Source: Theobroma cacao
Lineage: Eukaryota > Streptophyta > Magnoliopsida > Malvales > Malvaceae
Reading direction: 5' to 3'
Length of the DNA stretch: 64,000 nt
Assembly: GCF_000208745.1 (NCBI RefSeq)
Contig: NC_030854.1
Span: 16,297,763 to 16,361,762, forward strand
Shown here: in pieces, positions 24,368 through 36,953 of the stretch
How the letters are laid out: every line of letters starts with the position of its first letter
Position numbering within the stretch: the first letter of the stretch is position 1
The notes under the pieces: model-generated
What the model saw: the letters and a program-made list of their open reading frames with translations, nothing else
What the model was told of the DNA's origin: nothing
The model's database searches: none
Translations under genes and position numbers: made by a program

Positions 24368-26068
24368 TTGTCCACTCATCGAGTAAAGGTGGATTGTTTT
24401 AAGAAAGAAGTGATTCTCCATAGTTTAGAGGGAGCAAAAGTTGTATTTACGGAGGAGCGTCGAGTATTACCGTTTTGTGTAATCTCGACCCTCAAACCTT
24501 TGAAATTAGTGCGAAAGGGATATCCGGCATACTTGGCTAACGTGATTGATATATCGAGGGAGGAACCTAAGTTAGAGAAGGTCCTCGTAGTAAGTGAGTT
24601 TCCTGATATATTTTCTGATGAATTACCGAGACTTTCTCCTGATCGTGAGTTTGAATTCACCATTGACTTACTTCCGGGTACTGCCCCTATCTCTATTCCT
24701 CCATATAGAATGGCTCCGACAGAGTTGAAGGAATTGAAAGTACAGTTGAAAGAGTTAGTGGACAAGGGTTTTATACGCCCTAGTACATCTCCGTGGGGAG
24801 CACCAATTTTATTTGTGAAAAAAAAAGATGGTACACTTCGGTTATGTATAGATTACCGACAACTTAACAGAATGACCATTAAGAACAAGTATCCGTTACC
24901 GAGGATTGATGATCTTTTCGATCAATTACAGGGAGCTACAGTGTTTTCTAAGGTTGATCTGAGGTCTGGGTATCATCAGTTGAGGATTAAAGAACAGGAT
25001 GTACTCAAGACAGTGTTCAGGACTCGGTACGGTCATTATGAGTTCTTGGTCATGCCTTTCGGGTTAACTAACACACCGGTAGTTTTTATGGATCTCATGA
25101 ACAGGGTGTTCCACCCTTACTTGGACAAGTTTGTTATTGTATTCATTGATGACATCCTAGTTTACTCGAGAGATAATGATGAGCACGCTACCCACTTGCG
25201 TATAGTATTACAGACTTTGCGGGAAAGACAGTTGTATGCAAAGTTTTCGAAGTGTGAGTTTTGGTTACAAGAAGTGGTATTCTTGGGACACGTAGTATCG
25301 AGAGTTGGAATATATGTAGATCCCAAGAAGATAGAGGCAATTTTACAATGGGAGCAACCTAAGACAGTGACGGAGATTCGTAGTTTCCTCGGATTAGTCG
25401 ATTATTATCGGAGGTTTGTTCAGGGGTTTTCCTTAATAGCAGCTCCTTTGACCCATCTAACTCGTAAGGGAGTTAAGTTTAAGTGGGACGATGTGTGTGA
25501 AACTCGATTTCAGGAGCTGAAGAACCGATTAACATCTACTCCAATATTGACACTTCCTGTGAGTGGTAAGGGATTTATTGTATATAGTGATGCCTCAAAG
25601 TTGGGGTTGGGGTGCATACTGATGCAGGATGAAAACGTTGTGGCTTATGCTTCTAGACAACTAAAGAGGCATGAAGCAAATTACCCTACCCATGATTTAG
25701 AGTTAGTAGCAGTGGTGTTTGCTTTAAAAATCTGAAGGCATTACTTGTATGGTGGGCATTGTCGGATATTTATGGATTACAAGAGTTTAAAATATTTGCT
25801 CACTCAAAAGGAGCTTAATTTGAGGCAAAGGCGATGGTTGGAGTTGATAAAAGATTATGACTTGGTGATAGACTATCATCCGAGAAAGGCAAATGTTGTA
25901 GCTGATGCCTTAAGTCATAAGTCTTCATCGTCTTTAGTTGCACTTCAGAGTTGTTATTTTCCAGCATTATTAGAGATGAAATCTCTTGGGGTCCAGTTGA
26001 GAAATGGTGAGGATGGATCCTTATTGGCAAGCTTCATTGTGCGACCTTCGTTACTTAAGGACATTTAA
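24365..26068 (+). pseudogene. Reverse transcriptase and RNase H domains
   Basis: The first 456 codons are open. Visible blocks: [20 protein letters not shown] (~residues 134-153), [11 protein letters not shown] (158-168), [15 protein letters not shown] (194-208), VMPFGLTN (229-236) and the catalytic [10 protein letters not shown] (260-269), where the family has x-x-DD. RNase H begins at ~[20 protein letters not shown] with its catalytic Asp. A TGA at 25733 falls at a position that is Trp in relatives; similarity resumes directly ([20 protein letters not shown], then VADALS). A second stop is at 26066. The enzyme would copy element RNA into DNA and remove the RNA strand. Confidence 0.95.
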
Positions 26069-27481
26069 AGGTCTAATGATGAGTTAAGAAAAAAAATTCA
26101 AAAATTGACTGATGAGGGAGTCAGTGAGTTCAGATTCAAAGACGATAACGTCTTGATGTTAAGAGACCGAGTTTGTATTCTTGAGGGAAACCAGCTAAGA
26201 CAGGCGATCATGGAAGAAGCCCATTCATCTGCCTATGCATTACATCCGAGAAGCACCTAGATGTATAGGACTGTCAGGGAGAATTATTGGTGGCCAGGTA
26301 TGAAGTGAGACGTAGCAGAATTAGTAGCAAAGTGTCTCGTATGTGAGCAAGTTAAGGTGGAGCATCAGAGGCCAGTAGGTACACTTTAGTCTTTACCTGT
26401 TCCCAAGTGGAAATGGGAGCATGTAACTATGGATTTTGTTTTGGGACTGCCGCAGACACAGAGGGGAAAGGATGCGATCTGGGTGATCGTAGATCGGTTG
26501 ACTAAGTCTGCTCACTTTTTAGTTGTCCATAGTACATACTCTATTGAGAAGCTGGCTTAGCTCTATATAAATGAGATTGTAAGGCTACATGGAGTTCCCA
26601 TTTCTATAGTGTCAGACCGAGATCCTCGATTCACTTCTCGATTTTGGCCGAAATTTCAAGAAGCTCTCAGAACCAAATTGAAATTTAGCATTGCTTTTCA
26701 CCCACAAACGGATGGTCAGTCAAAGAGGACTATCCAGACTATGAAGGATATGTTGAAGGCATGTGTCATGGATTTTCTTGGGAGTTGGGATAGACACTTG
26801 CCGTTAGTGGAATTTGCTTACAACAACAACTTCCAGTCTAGCATTTGTATGGCACCGTACGAAGCTTTATATGGAAGGAAATGTCGTACTCCACATTCTT
26901 GGGATGAAGTGAGTGAAAGAAAGTTAGTTTATGTGGAATTGATCGATCTAACTAATGACAAGATCAAGGTTATACGAGAGAGGCTAAAGGTAGCCCAAGA
27001 TAGGCAGAAGAGCTATGCAGATAAACGAAGAAAAGACTTGGAGTTTGAGATTGATGATAGAGTTTTTCTTAAGGTTTCTTCGTGAAAATGTGTGATTCGA
27101 TTTGCAAAGCGGGGAAAGCTTAAACCAAGGTATATTGGACCATTCCGAATCATTGAGAGAATTGGACCAGTGGCTTATCGGTTAGAACTACCTCCAGAGT
27201 TAGATCGGATCCACAATGTTTTCCATGTCTCCATGCTTAAGAAATATGTACCGGATCCCTCTCACATCCTCGAAGCACCTCCGATCGAGTTGCATGACGA
27301 TTTGAAGTTCGAGGTGCAACTTGTGAGTATCTTGGATCAAAAGGATCGAGTATTGAGGAACAAGAGTATTTCAATGGTCAAAGTGTTGTGGAAAAGTACT
27401 CGAATGGAGGAAATGACATGAGAAGTAGAGCATCAGATGAGGAACCAATACCCGCATCTATTTGTCGAATCTGGTAAGTGA
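26069..27481 (+). pseudogene. Integrase with chromodomain-like C terminus
   Basis: Same frame as reverse transcriptase, interrupted by stops at 26258, 26306, 26387, 26558, 27083 and 27419. The zinc-binding HHCC region is recognisable (EEAHSSAYALHPRS through LVAKCLVCEQV). The catalytic core shows Asp in VTMDFVLGLP and Asp in SIVSDRDPRF. The third acidic residue, 36 positions after that second Asp, is Lys (GQSKRTIQ where the family has Glu), so catalysis would be lost. [19 protein letters not shown] and the end block [14 protein letters not shown] through YPHLFVESG are the GPY/F and chromodomain-like parts that steer chromovirus insertion to chromatin. Confidence 0.92.
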
Positions 27482-27506
27482 AATTTTAAGGTCAAAATTT
27501 TATTTT

Positions 27507-27519
27507 AAGGGAGGTAGAA
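27507..27519 (+). other. Polypurine tract
   Basis: AAGGGAGGTAGAA lies one base before the 3' LTR; it primes second-strand synthesis in LTR elements. Confidence 0.85.
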
Positions 27520-27520
27520 T

Positions 27521-30368
27521 TGTAAAACTCGACCCTATAAATACATGTCATGACATACATGCACTGAGTAGCATGTTATTATGCTAGGAAAGCCCCTAAG
27601 AATAGACGAAGCCTAGTATTGTACCTAATGGTACACCTGAGTTGATTTAACCTCGAACTAGTTCAAATAGGAATCGTAGGATGAAATTTAATATTTTATA
27701 GTCCAAGAATGACTACAAATGATTGTTCGGAGTTCGAGGGTTCATTTGGGGAAAAATTAAAAATTTTGGTGTTTAGGGGTAAAATTGTCATTTTACCACC
27801 TAAGATAATAATTTGATCATGGAGTGAAATTTTTGACCAAGATTAACTATTTGGAGTATAATTTAATGATAGGAAGTGAAAATTTTCAATTTCGGTAATT
27901 TTCGGATCATAGGGGCAAAACGGTAATTTTATCATCCCGGGGTAAAGCCGTAATTTTCACCACTCAAAACTTGTCAAAATCATATGATTTATTTATTTTT
28001 GGTATGAATAACTATGGTATTTTAAGTGGTGAAAAAATTAAAGTTTAAAGGATGAAATTTTAAAAACGGGCCAATGGAAAAGTGATACATGGCACTTTTT
28101 AATGATTTAATATTATTTTAAAGGAAAATCAGCCCATTTAAACCCCACATCAGGTGATGGTCGGCCATAAGGAGAAAATAAGAGAGAAAATAGAGAGGAA
28201 AGGAAGAAAAGAGAAAAACCAAAGGAAAACTAGAAAATTCAAAGGGGAATTCGTGTTTTTCATCCGTTTACACGTCTAACGGTAAGATTTTTCTACTTTC
28301 GCTTGATTTCTACCTTTCTTATGCCTTTGTTTCCATTTAGCATGCTTGAGGAGAGAGATCAAAAAGTGATACCAAGGGCTGGCCGAATTTCAAGGGAAAG
28401 GATTTTGAAATTTTTATGTTTTGATTCTTAGTTAAATGTGTATAGAAATCAAATAGGGCAAGAAAGCATGAAATTCTCACAATACCCACCCTTGGCCGAA
28501 TATTCAATGATGTAAAATGATGATTAACTGATTTTTATTCTAAGGGAAATAAAGAGAAAATGATGAAAAATGGTTAAATGTGATAGAAAAACAAAGTGGA
28601 AAATTAACCGAGTTAATGTCCCATTTTTGATCGAATTTTCCAAGAAGGAAAGTGAGCTGATTTTGGTGATTTTAAAAGGTTATTGGCTGATATTTAATGG
28701 TTAGAAATGTTGGAGAGAAAATGGGACAATTTAGAGCTAAAATGGAGCGCGTTAGCAATTTATCGGGTAAAATGTCGAAAATAGGTTAATACCACGTTTA
28801 AGCTGTTTTAGGCTATTGCATTTCATACCATGCGTTAGTATAGGATTTAAGTCAATTATATAGTGATTTAGCATCAATGTGGTGAATTGTGTAATTTTTG
28901 CAATGTGTCTAGGAGGAGAGCCTTCTGGTCAAGGCAAGGAAGTCGTACCCGACGAACAGTGATCGGGGCACCTTGAAAGCATTTAATTTGTACAAACTGT
29001 GAGTAAACCTATTATTATTGTAAATTATCTAGATTTTATTTTTAAATACTCTTTATGTATTTTATGAAACGAAAATGAGATTAAAATGGGACTTTTGATG
29101 TTTTAGAAATAAATGTGACAAATAAATATATTGTGTTGATTATCTTAAATAAGAAACTTTTGATCATGAAATTGAGTAATTGGAGGCTGCCAATTTTCTT
29201 GAAAAATATATTTTCCTATGAATGGCTTATGATATATGAGTATATGTGGCTATATTTTATAATTGCATTAAGAATTTATGTAAGCTGTCTTTTACTATGC
29301 AGGCTGGATAAATAAATAAAAGTCACGTTATACTATCGAAATTTTGTTAAAATTGGTGGGTTTAGTCACGGCAGTGACGGGTTTCCGTGGATTACCTATT
29401 AGAGGGGTACGGTAAACCCGGTTGCATAGTTACTTCGGTGGTAGAGGCAAGAAGGGTAACTCCCAGGGTAATGTTAGAGCTCACTTCACGTCGAACCCCC
29501 ACGTGAATGTGTAACTCGGCCAACGCCAAGGAACGGCTTGTTTTCAAAACTAACATGTGTTTAACATGTAAATATCTTAACAACCTTGGTAAACTCAGTT
29601 AGATGCCTCAGCCAAGGTATCCCCGAGGACTAGATTTTGGCTTGAGCCCTATTTCTAATAAAAGTCATAAGCCTTAACAACTGTTTTGGTAAATTTTAAA
29701 TATTTTATGCTTTAAGAAATAAATTGAAAACCTTATGAAATGGTTTGTGATTTGTTGTTTAAACTTGCCTCCATTTTACTCGCCTTTAGATATTTATAAT
29801 AATGTCTGTTTACTCATTGGGATTGCAAAATCTCACCCACCTCCTTTCCAATCATTTCAGGCCTGTGGTAGCTTGTAGATACCCGATTTTGTCGAGGATT
29901 TCAGTTGACCCCTCTATCTCACAGACAATAGATTACTATCACCAACACTTGGTGTATTTATGGGCCACTTGTCATTGTAATTAGTATTGTACATTATAAC
30001 TTTGTAAATTATTATATGTATGAATTTATTTTACTTCCACGTTACAAAAGATTACTTGCACGTGTTTCTATAAATATTATTTTATATAAAAATATAATAT
30101 TTTAATCAATATTTTGAATAGTAATATTTGTCTATAAATCCTTTAAAAGAAATAAAATAAATAAAATAATTTTTGTCTTTTGATTTTCTTAAGCCGGAAA
30201 TTATTGGTAATTGTGTAAAATGGAATGTTTAACAACGATTGCTCCCAAGAAAGGCAAGAAATTGATACGTGAGCCTTGTAGGGTTCCGATTGGTATTTCG
30301 GGTAATGAGTGTCAATCAGGACGTCGCGACGGTTGTCATGGGCCCGGAGGAGGTTCTGGGTCGTGACA
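27521..30368 (+). repeat. 3' LTR of the Tekay-type element
   Basis: It starts TGTAAAACTCGACCC and ends GGGTCGTGACA, matching the 5' LTR along its length and complete where the 5' copy has the gap. The small open frames inside are shared with the other LTR and are not genes. Confidence 0.95.
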
Positions 30369-30754
30369 TTTTGGGTCCTACTCTAAGGTTTTTAGTTGGT
30401 AGATTTTTCTGGGTGCTTTGTTTTTTTTTTCTTTCTTTTTTTTTTTCCTAATTCAGTTCCCTCCTAAGGCCTCTTTGGTTTCATCGGGCTTTCCCTTTTA
30501 TTCGTGGGTTTCAAAGTCTTCAGAGTTTGATTGTCCAAAATTTTGGACAATCAGAAGCCTTAAAGTCAAAACAAATCCACCCAAAATGATCACCCAAATC
30601 CTGGTTGCCCAGGGAGCATTGAATGCTCTGTATTTTGTTGATAATGGATGCCAAGCGTGCTTCAGCCTTTTTTTTTACTTTTTTTTCCTTTTTTAATTTA
30701 TTATTTATTATTTATTATTATTATTTTTATATTATTAAAAAAAGGGTGTCTACA
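30369..30754 (-). repeat. Tat-type 5' LTR, 5' portion (minus)
   Basis: It resumes after the TTTTG duplication and ends in GGGTGTCTACA, the reverse of TGTAGACACCC, the usual start of Tat-type LTRs and also the start of the LTR at 50688. With 17454-19635 it makes an LTR of about 2.5 kb. Confidence 0.8.
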
Positions 30755-31164
30755 AACGTATCAAGCAACTCCTGCAACTTAACGCTCTGCTACCCGTTCT
30801 AGTATTTCGCATGAATTCCATCCGCAACAAACTCGTACGATCGTGTGAACACATCGGGCATTCGACCAAACTTCAGTCCGGTGATAAGGCAAAACTCCTG
30901 CTTTGATATGCTCACCTTGCTTTTGCCAATGGCAAACCATAGCTCATGGTCCATTGAATCTGTCTTAGTGATTCGACGAATCATGATGTTATGCAGTAGA
31001 CCAGAGCAAAAGTAGCCTTGTGTATATACGTCTAACAACTTTCCAAAGCACGTATGCTTCACTGCATCGTACTCCCTTTTCTCTTGGAGAGTCTTGTTGA
31101 TGTAATGCAGTTGTGACCACTTACATGGGTGTTAATAGAGACATTAAACGCCCACTTCTCCTTT
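30755..31164 (-). pseudogene. DUF1985-domain fragment of a MULE-type transposon gene
   Basis: The frame 30799-31062 reads HTCFGKLLDVYTQGYFCSGL, then MDHELWFAIGKSKVSISKQE and FCLITGLKFGRMPD. This is the conserved pattern of DUF1985, a plant domain found mostly in Mutator-like (Kaonashi/Ulp1-protease type) elements. Similarity continues upstream, in another frame, towards 31164. The Tat-type LTR cuts the downstream end at 30755. Solo LTR B cuts the upstream side (GGCAC at 31165-31169 and 36826-36830), so the rest of the transposon resumes at 36826. DUF1985 has no known catalytic role. Confidence 0.8.
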
Positions 31165-33824
31165 GGCACTGTAATACCCCGTACTTTGATATGGTGACTA
31201 ATAAAGATTATCGGATGCCAATTTAGGTTAATTATAATGTTTAAAAGTGATGAAAGATGAAAGGAATAGTTTGGGATACAATATTTCACATGCGAGGAAA
31301 TAATAATATTTTTATCAGAGAAGAAATTACGAGATAAAAAGTGATTTGGAAGTCAATTGAGGCATAATAAGGTATTTTGGGTACCAAGGGGATAAAAGGA
31401 GACAAGAGAAAATTTTTGGAATAAAAGGATATTTTTATTAATAAAATAATATAAAAATATTAATATTTTATTCAGTATCGAAATTTTCCATGAAAGAGGA
31501 GTATATGGTCAATCTAAGTGGGGGAGAAGAAGAATGAGAAAAATTTCGGAGAAAAATGATGTTAATGGGGTTGAGTATCTTTATTAAGTAAAGATAGCGC
31601 GAGTAAATAAATATTTTAAATATTATGGGGACACTGCATTGGAGTACAAACTTTATACTTTATTTGTACATGTGTAGAAGAAGATAATAGAAGGAAATTG
31701 GAGTTAAATGAGTGTTGGGAGGACTAAATTAAAAAGGGAAGAAACTTAGAGGGTAGAATGGTAATTTTACACAACGTTTGGTCAAAGCTTACAAAGGAAG
31801 CTTTGACTCTCATCTTTATCAGCCAAAAACCGTCCTTATCTCCTCCAGCAAGATATTTTCTTCTCCTTCTTGAACCTTCCAACGCGATTTTCATGTCAAG
31901 TTCATGAAAATCAATTTTTTTTCATGTGATTTTCCTTGTTTCTTCTCATTTCCTTTCTTTTCTTAATTCTTTCTTCTCCAAACTTCTTGGGCACTAAACC
32001 TGAAGCTTTTAACCCCAATTTCCATCACATCTAAACCCTAGGAGAAGAAGAAAGAAAAAGAGAGAAAGGAAGAAAGAAAAAGAGAGAAAGGAAGAAAAAG
32101 CTTGGTTTTGGTGATTCAAGCAAAGAAAGGTAAGGATTCTTGTTTTTGGCTTGAGTAGTCTTTGAAAATGAGTTAGTGACTTAGAGAAATGTCTTGTGGC
32201 AGCAAAGATTGGCTTGATTGGAGAAAAATTGGTAACATGTAAGCCAATAAACCTATGGGTACATGAAGGACTCAAAGTGGAAAAGGAAAACGGTAAGCTT
32301 AACACTATGTTTTAAAGCCATCGTTAGTTGAATATTGTGAGGAATTATGGTTGTTGAAAGGATCTATTTGCCTAAGCTAGTTAAAAATTATTAAGATTGT
32401 ATGGCATGTTGTTTGAAAGAAATGAAAAAGGAATATTGTGGATGGAAGATTGAGAAACAAAGTATTGAAAGTTAGATAGATAATGATGCATGTAAACTAG
32501 GAAATAATCGAGTGAAAGTGAGAATGATTGTTGTTGCCATATATGTGGATTATGTGTGGAAATATAAGATGGATTTGGTCGAAAATTATTTAGAAAGGTT
32601 GAAGTAGGCACGTGACATCATAAATAAGTTGCCGGAGATATAAAATAAGGAATTATGTGAGCAACTGATATAAGTAATTTCAGTAAAAATGTATTAAGAT
32701 GTGAGTTAATTGAAGATGGTTTCATGATAAGGTGAAAAATATAAATTTAAGTAAGGATTAATTGATTGAAGTGCTATCCGTATACATATGTAATTAAATA
32801 TATTGAGTTGGTATTATTGCTAGGAAGTGCAAAGGCAAGGTTAGAGTACTGTGGTGGCGTGCCAGAGTAAATAACGAGCAACCGACCGGTGAAAATAGTT
32901 AGAGACACCTCTGAACAAATAGCGACTTAATATCTCGTTGTTACAAGGTGAGTGAACTTGCATTTCAAAATTGCTTTGGAAAATATAATTGTATTTAGAT
33001 GAAACATTTGAATGATTTTATCCAACTTTTCTTTAAAAATGTGTGTCGGGGAACAAGCCCTTGATAAAATGTTTTGATGTTGTGAAAATGTGAAATGTAC
33101 GAAAAGATTAACCCATGTGCTCCTATATTATGTTGGTATGTATATATATGAATATATGTTGTGCATTGATGAATAATGTTGTGTGATGATGATTGTCACG
33201 ACCCAAATTCTGGGCCATGACCAACTCATGGGCCCAATGGACGTAGTCCACTAAGCCCAAGCAAGCCTATTAATCTGACGAGTTCATCATAAACTACTAA
33301 GTCACATTTCATAACTTAAAATCAAAGTAATATTAAACATTGTCACCTCATACTAGCATACTTATTTAAAATATACATACATTGTCTACAACATGTATTC
33401 TAATAATTTACATTAAGTTTGTCTATACATATCAAAAGGAGACTCGATGTCCAGCGGACAAACTCGACGAATGTACAGCTACTGAATGTCGAGACACCTA
33501 CCAATAGTTGAGTCTACAAGGGCACCTCGACCTAGTTACCAACAGTCTCGTGATCTAAAAACATGAAGTTGAAAACGGTGAGTATAAACCCAGTGAGTGA
33601 ACAAGAAAGGGAACAAGCATACCATAAGGAATGTTTAACGAAATCATGATGCATTCTTTTTCAAAACAATGCAATTTGTTTTTGTTCTTATTAAAACCCC
33701 TCATGTAATCCCCACATGAGTAAATCACTTTATGAAAGGGTCCATGTTCAACAAAAGCTTTGGAGAGTGAAAACTTTAATAGCATTCATGCGAATCAGGT
33801 CAAATAAACGACGGGTCCTCGTTG

Positions 33825-33880
33825 CAGCAGAAAGGCATTCTCGCTGCAGCGTAGCTGTAGTGAGAATGCCTTTCTACTGC
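33825..33880. repeat. Hairpin with CTGCAG-rich loop in LTR C
   Basis: AGAAAGGCATTCTC (33829-33842) and its reverse complement GAGAATGCCTTTCT (33862-33875) flank a 19-base loop containing GCTGCAGC. With one mismatch the stem extends to GCAG/CTGC. Further CGCTGCAGCGAGAATGAATC-like copies are at ~34072-34094 and ~34180-34205. Confidence 0.8.
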
Positions 33881-34435
33881 AGTGACACTTGATTTAAATT
33901 ATCAATTAACCGATGGTTTCTTGACTGGCCGAGGGTTTCTCACCAAACCTCCTGATATTAAGCTTAATTCATTTATTCCTTAATATTGGAAATCCATGCT
34001 CAATATGGTAGCAAAGAATTGGAAAATAGGGCAACAATGGATCAAAATGTGAGACTAAATAGAAAGTTTTCCGCTGCAGCGAGAATGAATCTCGCTGTAG
34101 CGAAATTTCTGCCCTAAGACAGAAACTCTCTCGCTATAGCAAGTTTCCGACCAGCCACCCTCTGAAAACCCGAGAGTTTCTCGTTGCAGCGAAAATGAAT
34201 CTTGCTGAGCGAGAAACAGAGCACCAAGAAAAAGGTTTCCCTTCACTCAATAAAAGGCCATCTTGCTAAACCAACAAAATCAACATAAAACAAATGAAAA
34301 TTCCCAAAGTGCAATGTATCAAATTTCACATATATGTCAATCATATATCATATTCATGAACTTTCATTTCATAAGTATAGATATGCATAATTACATAGAT
34401 AAACATCAATATCATCATAATCACACTCAGCTGAT

Positions 34436-34612
34436 GTACATTCCCCCATATCATGCACATAGCTGGCTCCATCGTGTGCATCCCCCCACATTGTGCACAA
34501 TCAGTGCCATCGTGTACATCCCCCCACATCGTGCACACGGGCACTATCATCATCCATCTCTCACACCACCATCATCACCGGCTTGTGCATCCCCCACATC
34601 GTGCACACACAC
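34436..34612. repeat. ~38-bp tandem repeats in LTR C
   Basis: Units of the form GTGCATCCCCCCACATCGTG plus CAC... recur about four times with diverged spacers. They give rise to long open frames in several phases that are not genes. Confidence 0.75.
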
Positions 34613-35848
34613 AGTTACAGTCATCATACACAATATCAATCATCATGCACAACACACATATATATTTATCATCATAATGCAATAGTGCATGAATCCATAG
34701 CAATCACATATCACAACATAAAATCATTTAGCAAAAGCTTGTTCCCAAGGCACTTGTTTTTATGAAAAACTTGTTAATTCATTCAAATGTGTGGCAAATA
34801 TATTATATTTTCCAAAACAAGTTTGAAGGCAGTTCACTCACCGGTATATTGTTGAGCTTTTAGTTGACTCTAATTCCCTTAATGATCTAATTGGGGTGAT
34901 GGGTCTTTGTTAGAACCTACCATCAAATTAACATTACCTTAGTGTCAATTCATACTTATAAACCCTAAAAGCTATCCTTTAGCAAGCTTTCAATTGCTAC
35001 TTTAAATGGCTATTTATGTTCACTATCTTAATCACTATAAAATGAATGAACATCCTCAACAATAAAACAACTCATAATCCCAATTACTAGCTATTATCCA
35101 CAGCTAAAAACCAAGCTTAGTTCATCACTCACTCTAGGGTTTCTTTGTAGTTGAATTATCTTCCAATAGCTTCCAAACAAATGGGGTAATTCTCTCTTTC
35201 TCTCTCTAGAATGCCCAACTAGTGAGAGAAAGTATGGAATTAAGATTTATCAAGGGTTTTGAAATGAGAGAGTGAAAGAATACAAGGATTCTAGTAAAAA
35301 AGGTACCAAGGTATGAAAATTGAAGCTAGAGAGAGAAAATTATGCAAGCTCCATATCAAGCTTCCATGGAGGTTGGAAGCAACGTGAGATGGGAAGAGAA
35401 GAAGAAAAAGAAGCTGCTAGAAATTCAAGAAGCTGCTAGAAGAAAGAGATATTTATAGCCCAAGCTTATCCACTCCAATTAAATTACCAAAATGCCCCTC
35501 CACATTATTAGCTTATTCTCCTCTAATCTTTTATGCAATCTTTTTGCTCTTTTGACACTGGGACAAGGTCCATAATGGTCTAAATATACTTAGGTTCACA
35601 AAACTTAAAATTCTAACCCGAGGTGAAAAATGACCATTTTGCCCCTACCATGAAATTCATCAAAATTTTTTGTTTCCTTGTCATTTACCCTTAATTTCAT
35701 CATTCATTTATGCCTTAGGCCTACTTAGGCCATAATATTGTTTAAAATCTTACTTTTATGGGCTTACTAAGGAAATGACGAAATTACCCCTAATTAGGGA
35801 TATCGCGTATATTACTAACTATGAGTCTATAAAAGTCAAGGTCTCACA

Positions 35849-36068
35849 ATGATGACCCAGCTATATGTGAGTAGAGAGTGCGCATAAGCCGATGATTACC
35901 CAGCTATGTGTCAGTAGGGAGTGCACATGAGCTGATGATGATGACTTGGCTATGTGAGAGTAGGGAGTGTGCATAAGCCGATGATGACTCAACTATGTGC
36001 GAGTAGGGAGTGCACATGAGCTGATGATGATGACCGAGCTATGTGTAAATAGGGAGTGCACATGACGA
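35849..36068. repeat. ~46-bp tandem repeats in LTR B
   Basis: About five units alternating GAGTAGGGAGTGCACATGAG and GTGCGCATAAGCCGATGATG forms. LTR C is inserted at the left edge of the array. Confidence 0.85.
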
Positions 36069-36953
36069 TGAATGAAGTGGGGGTGGTGTATGTGTTTATA
36101 TATGTTTTTATAGGTATATGTGATAGAAAGTGTATGATTATAATATGTGATTAAAATGAATAACAAGAAACATTCTGTTTATATTGCCTTGCTTAGTTAA
36201 TTGCTGGAAATTTCCTTTCTTTCCAATTTCATGCTGAATACAGTTCCTTCATCATTAAATGATTTTACAACCAAGGGTTTAATGGAGGGATTTTAATAAG
36301 AACTTGAACTAAATGGCATTGTTTTCAAATAAGTGCATCATGTTTCCTAAACCATTCCTTGTCATTGCTTGCTCCCTTCCTATGCTCACTCATTAAGTTT
36401 GTACTCACGTTTTCAAAATTCATGTTTTAGGTTTCCTGAGTCAAAAGTGGTTGGATCCTAGGACTAAGTGTTCCTCCCTATCCATTGCTCGATAAATTTA
36501 CCATGACATTAAATGTTAGCAACCGTGTCCAGAGTCACTCCGTTGACGGTCAAGTTCTAATTACATGTATATTAATACTTGTTGAAAAATGCTAAGATTC
36601 ATTTGTCAAACTACATATGTGTATTATGGTTGATGATGCCATTTTGAATGCATAGTTGGGTTTATGAATTGTTTTCAAAGGAACTATATTTGAACGCTGT
36701 AGATTTTGAATTTTAAATGAGTATGGATTAATGTATAAGATTCTATAAAGAGGCTTGCTTGGGCTTAGTGGGCTGAGCCCATTAGGCCTTTGTGCCGGTC
36801 ATGGCCTGGAAATTGGACTGCGACAGGCACAATATGCAAACTGTCAAGATCCCCATACTTATAGACTGCATCTGCAAAACATGGCACACATGCACGAGTA
36901 AGTTGACCCATAATGTGCAACAAGGTATACTAAAGAAAGAAATAAAAGTTGTT

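Larger units (their letters stand above)
19636..30368 (+). mobile_element. Complete but dead Tekay/Del-type Ty3/gypsy retrotransposon
   Basis: A 10.7-kb element with both LTRs (2867 and 2848 bases), a Met-tRNA primer site, gag, protease, reverse transcriptase, RNase H, integrase with a chromodomain-like tail, and a polypurine tract, flanked by the direct repeat TTTTG (19631-19635 and 30369-30373). Long LTRs and the C-terminal chromodomain-like block place it with the Tekay/Del chromoviruses. At least 15 in-frame stops, one frameshift and a lost integrase catalytic residue show it cannot move by itself. The first ~330 bases of the two LTRs differ at roughly two dozen places, so the insertion is not recent. 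It is inserted into a Tat-type LTR. Confidence 0.95.
33194..35848 (-). mobile_element. Solo LTR C (minus) nested in LTR B
   Basis: 2655 bases from TGTCACGACCCAAATTC to AAGGTCTCACA, flanked by ATGAT (33189-33193 and 35849-35853). Like the other solo LTRs it has no internal region. It landed at the start of the host LTR's minisatellite and carries its own minisatellite and a hairpin. Confidence 0.9.
31170..36825 (+). mobile_element. Solo LTR B (plus), split by solo LTR C
   Basis: It begins TGTAATACCCCGTAC and ends ACTGCGACA, with direct 5-bp flanks GGCAC. After removal of the inserted LTR C and its duplication it is about 3.0 kb, similar to the Tekay-type LTRs. Its end (GGTCATGGCCTGGAAATTGG) resembles that of LTR C (GGTCATGGCCCAGAATTTGG), so the families are related. 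There is no internal region or second LTR. It holds a ~46-bp tandem array (35849-36068). Confidence 0.9.

Noticed and set aside
24376..24765. 129-codon minus-strand frame
   Set aside because: Shadow of the reverse transcriptase frame on the plus strand.
30418..30696. 92-codon Phe-rich frame
   Set aside because: It lies within the Tat-type LTR and its poly-T tracts, with no similarity to any protein I know.
34263..34765. Overlapping His/Ser/Pro-rich frames on both strands
   Set aside because: They come from the CCCCCCACATCGTG tandem repeat of solo LTR C.
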